In this document: positions 34,101 through 43,044 of the stretch, piece after piece
Layout: every line of letters starts with the position of its first letter
Position numbering within the stretch: the stretch's first letter is position 1
Assembly (NCBI GenBank): GCA_940671915.1
Contig: CALNVZ010003430.1
Location: 21,715,683-21,779,682 of the forward strand
DNA: 64,000 nucleotides
Origin: Paracentrotus lividus
Taxonomy: Eukaryota > Echinodermata > Echinoidea > Camarodonta > Echinidae
Direction: 5' to 3'
Program-made: the position numbers and the translations under genes
Notes under the pieces: generated by a model
What the model saw: the letters and a program-made list of their open reading frames with translations, nothing else
Database searches by the model: none
Told to the model about the DNA's origin: nothing

Positions 34101-36953
34101 AGATACCATGACGCACCCTATGTCACAGAAAGTGACACCATTTCACGAAAGTGACTTACCAATGACACACTCGTAATGAACATTTCTGACGCACCTTTTG
34201 GTGATAGTGACTGACCATGAACAACGATCGTAGCGATATATCACCCAAACCATGACGGTCTCATTTGACACACCAAGTGACGCAAATTGGTAAAGTGACT
34301 TACTGAGACGCACATACGAGTCAGTATTATGACGGACTTTTGACGTGCATGACGGTACTGTGAGTCACTGATTATGGGGACTTTGACGCAACTTTGACGG
34401 ACTACTCCCGGGGGTCAAGACGTGGGTCTTACAAATGACAGCTGCATAATTGCAGGAGTGGACATCCTGACCACATTATTTGAAAATTCTAAAATTCTAA
34501 ATCTGGTTTGATACAAATATGAAGCATACGTACCCTTGAATCCGTGTCCCTTGGTGACACCAATGATGTCAATGAGCTCGTCCTTTCCGAAGACCTCGTT
34601 GATGGGCATAGGCTTCTCTAGCTTCTCTCTGGCCCATTCAATCTTATCACCAATGCTGCCACCGTTGAGCTGGATCTCCATCACATGAGCCTTCTTCTGG
34701 CGCTGGTTCATCAATTTCATCTAATGTATAAATAAAATATGAATAGTAAGTGTTATCAGGAACAATGGTTTCTACAGGTCTGATGGTCATATCAACAAAC
34801 ACTGAAGTTTACACCTGCAAACTGGAGGATTAATATTTTTACTGCATTCTTTGCAATAGATCAATCAAAGGTTCTATTTTTAAGGTTGTTTGTACATTTG
34901 AAGAGTACGGTGGAGTGAGCTGCTATAACAGCATTTTTAATAAAGTTGTGATTCTTCTGTATATTCTTAACTAAATATGGACATCAGAAGGAAGGCAGCA
35001 TGGGATTTCAACATTGTTTGTCAGAGTGCTGCAATAGCACATCCCATGGTTTATCGTCACTTGTCCTGAAATATATATAACACAAACACAGTATTCGCCA
35101 CCCTACACACTTCTGTTGTCATGAATCGCTAAATGTTTACAGAGCTCCGTATCAATTTGATCATCATGTTAAATGGAATGGGATGTATCTAAATTTTATA
35201 ATTTTTCTTGATGCTGTAATAATAATCCAAATCAGGTTCTCGTAATCAATACAAGGAAAAACTGTGCCAAAGTTAAAACATCGAGGAATTTCGTGTTAGA
35301 ATTGCATACCTGGGTGTGAGCAATGACGCGGATGACGGTGCAATACTTCTTCATAACGTTGAGGTCCTTCTCGATCTCCTTCTTGCCCATCTCATCAGCC
35401 CACTTCTTGGAGGACTTGGTGAAAGCCTTCTTCTTAGAACGGTACCTGCACATACACACCCACAAACACACGCACACAGGAGAGAAGAGAAGAAAAGACG
35501 GGGGCGGCTCAAAATGGGGACTAAAGGTTCGGCCTCATCATGCCTGGAGGCAAGAGCGGAGGCCCAGGAAGGCTCATCGGTGCTACCAGGTGGAGCAGAG
35601 AGCGGAGCCAGGGGAACAGGGTTAGGCTCATCATAGCTTGGGAGGGTTGCTAGAGAGGAGCCATGGGATAATGGGCACGTTTTATCTTGGTAGCTCATCA
35701 GAGCTCTTGATTGAGCAAAGAGCGGAGCAGTTTCTTGGGGCTTGACATGTTAGCATTCAAACAATCACAAAATATAATTTCTCTTGTGAAAAATGCAACT
35801 GTAATTGAAGAATTTGTAATCATGCCTACCAATCTGGCCATAAATCTGAAACAAAGGGATATAAATTGAGATTGAAGACTATCAATGCATGCTGTTTTTG
35901 CAAATGGGTTAGGGTCTAAAGTGTTTTAAAAAGGTGACAAATATAGTCCAATTTTGTCTACGATGTCTGATATTCTAGCAAAATTAGGAAGAAAATTTTA
36001 TTTGATTTAAATACAAAAATATAATCAATGAAACATGTCCTTCGTCATGGTGTTGCATGAAAAAGGAACAATTGAGCTGACCCACTCACCAGTTCTTGTA
36101 GAATCGTCGCTTGCACTCATCACTGAGATGCTCAGCCCAGACGGTCTTAAGGGCTCGGAGGCCGGCTGGGGTCTCGATGTAGCCCACCACACCAACGATG
36201 ATCATGGGTGGGGTTTCAATGATGGACACTGCTTCAACAATCTCCTTCTTGTTCACCTCTGCACATCAAAGATAAAATGAAATAACAGTTAGTGAGAATA
36301 ACTCCACAAGCTTTTATTCAGACAGGGTTGACAATAGGAGATGCCTCTACACGACGGGCACCAAGTTTAACCCCTGACCCCCCCCCCCCCCCCAGAAAGA
36401 AAAAGGAACCCTCCATGTAGATCCTGTGAAAAATGTAGTGTGGAGCTCTGCATATATACCAGAAGCTTATATTTAGGAAAGGTAATGAAACTATGGGAAA
36501 TCGAGCACCATATCAAATGCTTTAAAAAAAATTATGAAACCATAGGCCAAGGTAGCCAATATGAATAAAGTCAAACAAGGAAACAGAATTGTGACAATTC
36601 TAGACAAGTTGGACTACATAATCGAAACTCATTCAAGAATCATTCTTGCTCAGATAAGATTTGGACACATGCCAATACAATGTACCCCAACCATATTCCC
36701 AAGATCTTTGCAGAAATACAGTCTATTACTTACTTGAACCAGGTCTGTCGACCTCCCTGACGACGTGGGTCATACCAGCTTTGTAGCCCATGAAGCATGT
36801 CAATGCACTGGCTTGCTCTTGTCATCCTTGGGAAAGCCTTGCGCCTTTACTTCACTAGGTGAGGACGCGAGTTTGCTTGCCGCTCTACGGTTAAGATCCC
36901 TAGTGTTTGTCCTTTCTCTTGGTATCCTGAGTAATTTTATCTGTGAGGTACAT
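31197..36953 (-). CDS. RPL3: 60S ribosomal protein L3 (uL3), eight coding exons
   Basis: uL3 is a core large-subunit protein near the peptidyl transferase centre. Exons on the minus strand: 36734-36953, 36090-36258, 35310-35445, 34534-34720, 33015-33277, 32394-32489, 31746-31865 and 31197-31244. All have GT/AG borders and the last seven join in frame. They read unmistakably as RPL3: [90 protein letters not shown] and [16 protein letters not shown]. The spliced product would be about 400 residues, the usual size. The first coding exon is damaged: its 3' part ([11 protein letters not shown], then [18 protein letters not shown]) is recognisable, but the 5' part carries many extra bases and a missing T in CATTTGACATGC. 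It is about 24 bases longer than the expected 196. I take this as sequence error. Three introns carry snoRNAs. No neighbouring 5' UTR exon was identified. Confidence 0.93.
31357..31442 (-). ncRNA. SNORD83: Box C/D snoRNA, SNORD83-like, copy A
   Basis: On the minus strand an 86-nt unit has a terminal GACA/TGTC stem, C box GTGACGA, D' box CTGA, C' box TGTTGAA and D box CTGA. The guide before the D box, TGCTGCCTTCCTT, is complementary to AAGGAAGGCAGCA of 18S rRNA. The fifth base from the D box pairs with the A equivalent to human 18S A468, the target assigned to SNORD83A/B, which also sit in RPL3 introns in vertebrates. It lies in the last RPL3 intron. Confidence 0.88.
32610..32761. mobile_element. 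Short mariner-type MITE in an RPL3 intron
   Basis: TA-CAGTCTACATCATTTATAA at the left faces TTATAATGGGAGTGGACTG-TA at the right. A TA duplication flanks both ends. It lies in the intron between the 33015 and 32489 exons. Confidence 0.6.
33588..33673 (-). ncRNA. SNORD83: Box C/D snoRNA, SNORD83-like, copy B
   Basis: Identical over all 86 nt to copy A, with the same C, D', C' and D boxes and the same 18S guide. It lies in the RPL3 intron between the 34534-34720 and 33015-33277 exons. Confidence 0.88.
34025..34446. mobile_element. Harbinger-like MITE in an RPL3 intron
   Basis: Terminal inverted repeats of about 40 bp start TGCAGCTGTCATTTGTAAGA and end with the inverse, with one or two mismatches. 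TAA stands on both sides (34022-34024 and 34447-34449), as PIF/Harbinger elements make. The interior is rich in GTGAC/GTCAC and GACGCAC subrepeats. It stops less than 90 bases short of an RPL3 exon. Confidence 0.75.
34980..35065 (-). ncRNA. SNORD83: Box C/D snoRNA, SNORD83-like, copy C
   Basis: Identical over all 86 nt to copies A and B. It lies in the RPL3 intron between the 35310-35445 and 34534-34720 exons. Confidence 0.88.
35510..35745 (-). repeat. GC-rich intronic repeat with GATGAGC and GCTCCGCTCT motifs
   Basis: On the RPL3 sense strand GATGAGC or TGATGAG occurs four times. GGCTCC or GCTCCGCTCT sequence recurs between or beside them, with unit length about 40-70. The TGATGA cores resemble C boxes, but I see no matching D boxes at the right spacing. 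It differs sharply in composition from the AT-rich DNA around it. Confidence 0.45.
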
Positions 36954-36959
36954 GAATGA

Positions 36960-38478
36960 TCATCCATTCACTTCAAAATAAAGTCAACAGAAAATATGAT
37001 TCATTATAGAACAATATGCTGCGTCATTTTATCTATAACTCAACAATCCAAATATAGAAAAGAATAGCAACCAATTCAGAGCGGTTTCCCAATAGTTACG
37101 TTCCATGAATCCAAAATCCTGAAATCCCAGGTTGTTAAATCTCTTCTTCAAATAAAAAAAAAACATCTAGTCAAGATAACATTTCCTAATAAATATACAG
37201 GAGTATACCAAATTAACTCTGGTATTAAAACAATGTTCTAGAGAAAGAAAATCTATAACAAGCAGGAAACATCTCTGGTTTATTGTTCAATTATGTGGTG
37301 ACTACTTTTGATATATATAAATCGACATGTTAAAAGTAGATTTTGAATGCAGAAGAACCATTGTTACATGACTCAAACCTCTACTTCACACACACAGATA
37401 CACAAGACTTGACATCAAATATTATAAAGATATCAGGAGCAATTAAATAAATAGACTATATATCATTAACTCATGGAATATACATATGGTAAGACCGAGG
37501 CGAATAATCGATATTGGATGCGTGACCTACAACGAAAGACGAAGTAATGTGAATTCTCCAGATATTTATCTTGTCAGTAAGTCGAGAGAATACTCATATT
37601 TGTGTTATTTATAGGAATTCATCATGATACCATTCGAAGGAATTTAATCCATGCTTTTCAAGTATCTTTATTTTCGTCACGTGCCTCTACATTCCTCAAC
37701 TTTGGCTACAGCCAGATCCAATTATGGCGAGGAAGTACTTAATCTTAGACAGAATTTCTCTATCCCAATCAATTCGCATATACCAGTGAAGACTAAGACA
37801 TTCGATCGAGATTAACAGCTGCAAACGGGCCTATGCTCTGAAAAGCTGTTGCTTCATAAGAGCCGATGGAGAGGGACGGGGAGTGAGGAGTACCATAGTC
37901 TTATGGGGTATCATTACACATAAATCATGGATCCTCTCGCAAGTATCTTAACCCTTGCCCATAGTTTAACGCATACTTACAGCTGGTTTTCATGGATATC
38001 CACCTACACTCTTCGACCGACTATCTAACAGCAAGGGGCTTTGATTTCAGTCACAGGCCATTGCGTTTTCCCATTTCACATTGTTGTACCACAAGTTTTA
38101 GCTCGCAAGGCATTAAATGTTTGACACAAGTGTTTTTTCTAATACCACACGATACTCAGCCAGCGTTTTTTAGAATTAATTAAGACTGTTCTTAACAATC
38201 TTTAGTGTAGTGTGATAAAAAAATAGATTTCACAACACAAGTACAAAAAAATAAAGGGGGAGGGGGGATGGGTTGTTAAATTATCACCCGTCCAGTCCCT
38301 TATTTTAATGAGATTCAAGGTTTCTTCCGCTTCACTTAAATATCTGGGAATCACGACAAGAACACACGACAAGCCTCCTCAAAATAGAAACACATTTCTT
38401 ATTTTTATCAATTAATAAAGACACCACGCACAAATTACATTCAAAACGCCCTCTTGAGACTTGACTGTGTTAATGGGA

Positions 38479-38500
<22 letters not shown>
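36960..38500. other. Upstream region of RPL3, no gene recognised
   Basis: This should contain the RPL3 promoter and 5' UTR exon. I cannot place them, partly because sequence quality looks poor here. Nothing resembling the missing first exon of NDUFB10 was seen. Confidence 0.35.

Positions 38501-38511
<11 letters not shown>
38481..38511. repeat. (TG)n microsatellite at a gap edge
   Basis: An uninterrupted TG repeat that runs directly into the N gap. Confidence 0.9.
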
Positions 38512-38536
38512 NNNNNNNNNNNNNNNNNNNNNNNNN
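38512..38536. other. Assembly gap (25 N)
   Basis: Twenty-five N bases, with a TG repeat on the left and a GTGT plus G run on the right. Confidence 0.98.
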
Positions 38537-38553
38537 GTGTGGGGGGGGGGGGG

Positions 38554-38769
38554 TGTGGGCACTGCCGCTGACCTGTTCTGTTCTATACCCACAAATGAAG
38601 ACAAGCTATCCAAGTGTGTCATTAATATTAAGAAAACATTTTCCATAGAGTTAATTACATTGTGGCACTGCCCGCTGACCCTGTTCTGTTCTATACCACA
38701 AAATGAAGACAAGCTATCCAAGTTGTCATTAATATTAAGAAAACATTTTACCATAAGAATTAAATTACC
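38554..38769. repeat. Duplicated 107-bp unit beside the gap
   Basis: GTTCTGTTCTATACC, GAAGACAAGCTATCCAAG and TCATTAATATTAAGAAAACA occur twice, about 107 bases apart. The copies differ mostly by single-base insertions or deletions. This is typical of one sequence assembled twice at a gap edge. Confidence 0.6.
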
Positions 38770-38799
38770 ACTTTCCATGCCCTTTCATTCATTCATTCC

Positions 38800-39570
38800 T
38801 AACAAGTTAGATCTGGAGACAAATTTTCGACACAACTTCCCCACTCTCAGTAACTTGTTTACAGTCTCAACCATTGACAATCACGTACACAAGTAACACA
38901 TACTCCCATCACGTTTCCCACAAAATTGTACCCCAATATCCCTTAAAGTACAACAAATTATGCTTATTTATTAGATTTGTGTGAACCTTTATTTCTTGAA
39001 CTTCAACTTATGTACTACAAATGATTAGATGTTCAAGAATAACAGAGATTTTAGACGATTTTTGTAACACGTAAAAAGGTCATTACCATCTTGACTGTGG
39101 ACGTGTGTAAAGAGGATGAAATGTTGGCTCGTTCCAAAATATTAACATGAAATCCCTAACTTGATAAGTTGTATTCCTAGTTTAACCTTCTTAAACACAA
39201 AAAATAATTATTATCGCAATATATTATTTTTACCAAAAGTTTATTTCATAATTTTCTTATTAAGAAAAATAAAAAGAATTAAGTAATGTTAACTTTGATT
39301 GATCTGGGACTCCAGAGCTTTCGCGGATTTGGAGAATAGATCCTAACAAGTTAACTCTTATTTTCTTTTTCTTCATCCTCCTTGTCACACCTTGTTTCAC
39401 GATGGGTGTATTAGAGGAATTCATAGCAAATGCATTTTATTATACTATTGATGCTCCTGTGACCCTTGTCAAAGGTATTATTTTGTTCAGATTTTATTAA
39501 CAATTTGTGCACTAATCAACTAACCCAACTTAGTTTTGTACGTGTGGGAACGTGTTGTAATATTTTCTAT
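38800..39570. other. Intergenic AT-rich DNA
   Basis: No gene or named repeat recognised. Confidence 0.35.
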
Positions 39571-39571
39571 A

Positions 39572-40897
39572 CAGACAGTGCGGGCGTATCAATAAAAACG
39601 GGACAGTTTTGAAAAGTCTGTCAAAATTTTGTTTCAAATCATGATGTCTATATTTTTATGTTAATAGATGCTCTGAAGTCTTATCTTTCAAATGTAATTA
39701 AAAAAAATAAGTTTCGTTCATGCTTGAGTACACACAGAACATTTTTATCGGGGGCTCAAAAAAAAGACTTGCGCACAAAATGGAAAAACGAGAAATATGA
39801 TCATCAGACTTCTTGCTAATCAGCAGTCTGCTTATAAACTTTTTCTTTTTCTTTGCCAATATTTTCGAATTATGATTTGAATTCATTTACAAAGCTTTTT
39901 ATTGACTGTAATTGTTTTTGTTTTTGTTTTTTTTTCTTTGTCATTTCAATATGTAGACTAGTCTAATCTTTTTGCAATAAATTTTCCTTCAAACTTAAAT
40001 GCCTTTTTTTGTCAACCCAAGAAAGGGGATGTCGATGCCTGTTTAATTGATTGATTGATTGTTTGATTGATTGATTGATTGATTGATTGCTTTGTTTGTT
40101 TTGTTCATGCTTGAACGAACACGGAAAGTTTTTGTCTAAGGTTAAAAAAGGGGGTATTATTTATTTAAAATCGGGTGCTACATTCCGATTGATTGTTACT
40201 TTACACTGATTATGTTAGTCAAATGAGGTGATTTTCCTATGATTCTTCCAGCGATTTAATCAATCATTTGAACAATCAATAAAAAAAGTAATCGATCAAT
40301 CAATCAATCATTTAAAGAAACAATGAATCAATCAAACGATCAATCATTCAAAATGGTCAATCTATCAATCCTTCATTCAATCAATCAATCGATCAATTAA
40401 TAAATCAAACAATCAATCAATCAAATAAACAAAGCAGTCAATCAAATCCCCTTTCTTGGGTTGATAACATTTCTTATTTATTTTTCTTAGTTTGAGGGAA
40501 TATTCAGTGCTAACAGATAACATGTTAACGTGAAGAAAAAAAAACAACAAAACAAAAAGCAATTCAAGTAAATAAATAGCTCTGTAAACGTATTTTGAAA
40601 GCATATTTCGAAAACCAATGGCAAAGATAATGAAAAGGTTAAAAGTAAGTCTGCTGGTAAGCAAGAAGTCTGATGATCATATTTCTAATTTTTTCTATTT
40701 TGTGCGCAAGCCTTTTTTTGAGCCCCCGACAAAAACGTTCTGTGTGCGCTCAAGCTTGAATGAAACTTATTGTTTCAAATTGCATTTGAAAGATAAGACT
40801 TCAGAGCATCTATAAACATCAAAATATAGACATCATAATTTGAAATGAAATTTTGGCAGACTTTTCAAATCTGTCCCGTTTTTATTGATACACCCTG
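39572..40897. mobile_element. 1.3-kb foldback element with TTGA/ATCA tetranucleotide core
   Basis: The ends share GTATCAATAAAAACGGGACA in inverse orientation. The arms pair for several hundred bases (AGATGCTCTGAAGTCTTATC, GCGCACAAAATGG, CAACCCAAGAAAGGGGAT and their complements). Near the loop are (TTGA)n at 40048-40088 on one side and (ATCA)n at 40260-40435 on the other. TA flanks both ends, as in mariner-type elements. No transposase is readable, so it is non-autonomous. Confidence 0.7.
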
Positions 40898-40919
40898 TAG
40901 AGTCTATAAGTATAACGTG

Positions 40920-41750
40920 TTAACGTTAGATCTAATAAGGACTATGCCTGGGGAAAAGTCAAATGATTTAGAATTTTAATTATATTTTTATTAAATGCTA
41001 TACATTCTGATTATGCTGATTTGAAAAAACAAAAAACAAACAAGGCTTAACGTTAACAGTTAACGTTACTGTCTGACTTGGATTTGAATTCTGATTTTTT
41101 TTTTTTTGGCCTTTTTTTTCAATGTTTTTAGAGTCTAACGTTAGAGATCTAAGTTAGATTCTAACTTTAGATTCTAATTAACAAACATGTTATATATATT
41201 ATTAGGATCTAAATCTAATTAAAAAAATTGATGTTGACACGGTCATGAGTCATGGAATTGAATGATATTTAATTAAACCAGCATCTGAAATTTAAAGATG
41301 CACGTTCCTCATAGTGTAGAGGGAGTTCAAAATACGCACGCGGTAATGAACTATGCAAGCTGCCCATTCATACCAACGATGTGCGACTCTTACGTAGTGG
41401 TCCACAAACCGAAAGCTAGAACGCCCGAACGATGCCGAAGTCATGAGCCAATTTGTTATCGGCCTTGCATGATTCGACTGCTCGCATGCGATATGCTCGG
41501 ATGCATAATTATGCATATATCTCGAGCTCCAAACGCTGATACAGTGCTTTTTACACACACACACACACGCTTGTACCACAGTACGCTAATCGCACTGCAG
41601 CGCGATCGCGATTGGCTGGCGTGTGTTTGCATAAAACCGTATGCAAATTAAGTCATGCTCTTTGCGAATAATTCGTGGAACAATGGCCGCTTGCACACAG
41701 ATCGCATCTTCAGTCCTTGTTTTAGCTTAGCGACGCCCGTGCAGGATCGC
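40920..41750. other. Intergenic DNA
   Basis: No gene recognised. A short (CA)n run lies at about 41553-41568. The open frames at 41292-41651 on both strands lack family features. Confidence 0.35.
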
Positions 41751-41756
41751 CTTTAA

Positions 41757-42402
41757 AGGGGAATCCAACCCAAGGAGAGAATCAACCTTGCAGGAAAGAG
41801 GAAAATGAGAGGAGCAATCTAAAAAAAGTTTCATCAAAATCGGTTATAAAATAAGAGAGTTATGGAAGTTTGAAAAGTCTAGTTGTTCCTTCTATGGGGA
41901 TCCTCAAATTGGCATCATTGGCTTCAAAATGGCCGATCTTATGGACAACTCTCCATTCATTTTGTACCCAAAATTTCAGATTTCCCCCGTTTTCTTTCAA
42001 AATTTGTCTTCTCTACTTCTGAGCTCAAAATATGTCATGGGAAAATATATTTCACACAACATATGTTGAGCTCAGAAGGAGGTAAGATATATTTCGAAAG
42101 AAAATGGGGAAAATCTGAAAATTTGTGTACAAAATGAATGGAGAGTTGTCCATGAGATCGGCCATTTTGAAGCCGATAATGCCAATTTGAGGATCCCCAT
42201 AGAAGGAACAACTAGACTTTTCAAACTTCCATAACTCTCTTATTTTATAACCGATTTTGATGAAACTTTTTTTAAATTGCTCCTCCGATTGTGCTCTTTC
42301 TTATAAAAATGATTATTTCGTTGGGTATTGGTTTTTAGATTGCTCCTCTCATTTTCCTCTTTCCTGTAAGGTTGATTCTCTCCTTGTGTTGGATTCCCCT
42401 TT
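41757..42402. mobile_element. Palindromic MITE of the TTAAAGGGGAA family (copy 2)
   Basis: The left end AAAGGGGAATCCAAC and the right end GTTGGATTCCCCTTT are inverse. The arms pair over about 300 bases, for example ATGGGGATCCTCAAATTGGC and its complement. Open frames such as 41883-42137 are arm translations. Confidence 0.75.
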
Positions 42403-42452
42403 AATGTAACTTAAAGTAGAAAGAGAGGAGAGCTAACGTTAAGACTAATTTA

Positions 42453-43044
42453 AAGGAAACTTATACCCAAGGAAATAATCATTTTCATAGGAAAGAGCAT
42501 AATGAGAGGATCAATTTAAAAAAAGTTTCATCAAAATCGGTTATAAAATAAGAGAGTTAGTTATGGAAGTTTGAAAAGTCTCGTTTTACCTTCTATGGGT
42601 ATCCTCAAATTGGCAACATCAGCTTCAAAATGGCCGATTTTATGGACAACTCTCCATTGGTTTTGTACACAAATTTTCAGATTTTCCCCATTTTCTTTCA
42701 AAATATGTCTTACCTCCTTCTGAGCTCAAAATATGTGGTGTGAAATATATTTTCCCACGACATATTTTGAGCTCAGAGGTAAATAAGACATATTTTGAAA
42801 GAAAATGGGGAAAATCTGAAAATTTGTGTACAAAACAAATGGAGAGTTGTCCATAAAATCGGCCATTTTGAAGCCGATGTTGCCAGTTTGAGGATCCCCA
42901 TAGAAGGTAAAACAAGATTTTTTTTTCAAACTTCCATAACTTTCTTATTTTATAACCGATTTTGATGAAACTTTTTTTAAATTGCTCCTCTGATTGTGCT
43001 CTTTCTTATAAAAATGATTATTTCGTTGGGTATTGGTCCCCTTT
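42453..43044. mobile_element. Palindromic MITE of the TTAAAGGGGAA family (copy 3)
   Basis: A close relative of the neighbouring element, separated from it by about 50 bases, with the same GAAAATGGGGAAAATCTGA and TCATCAAAATCGGTTATAAA blocks in both arms. Confidence 0.75.

Noticed and set aside
35316-35698. Open frames over and beside RPL3 exon 3, including a Pro-rich minus-strand one
   Set aside because: They are shadows of the exon and of the GC-rich intronic repeat; splice borders and family match fix the true reading.
41883-42929. Open frames giving FLLWGSSNWQHRLQNGR-like peptides on both strands
   Set aside because: They are translations of palindromic MITE arms; the same peptide appears from both arms.
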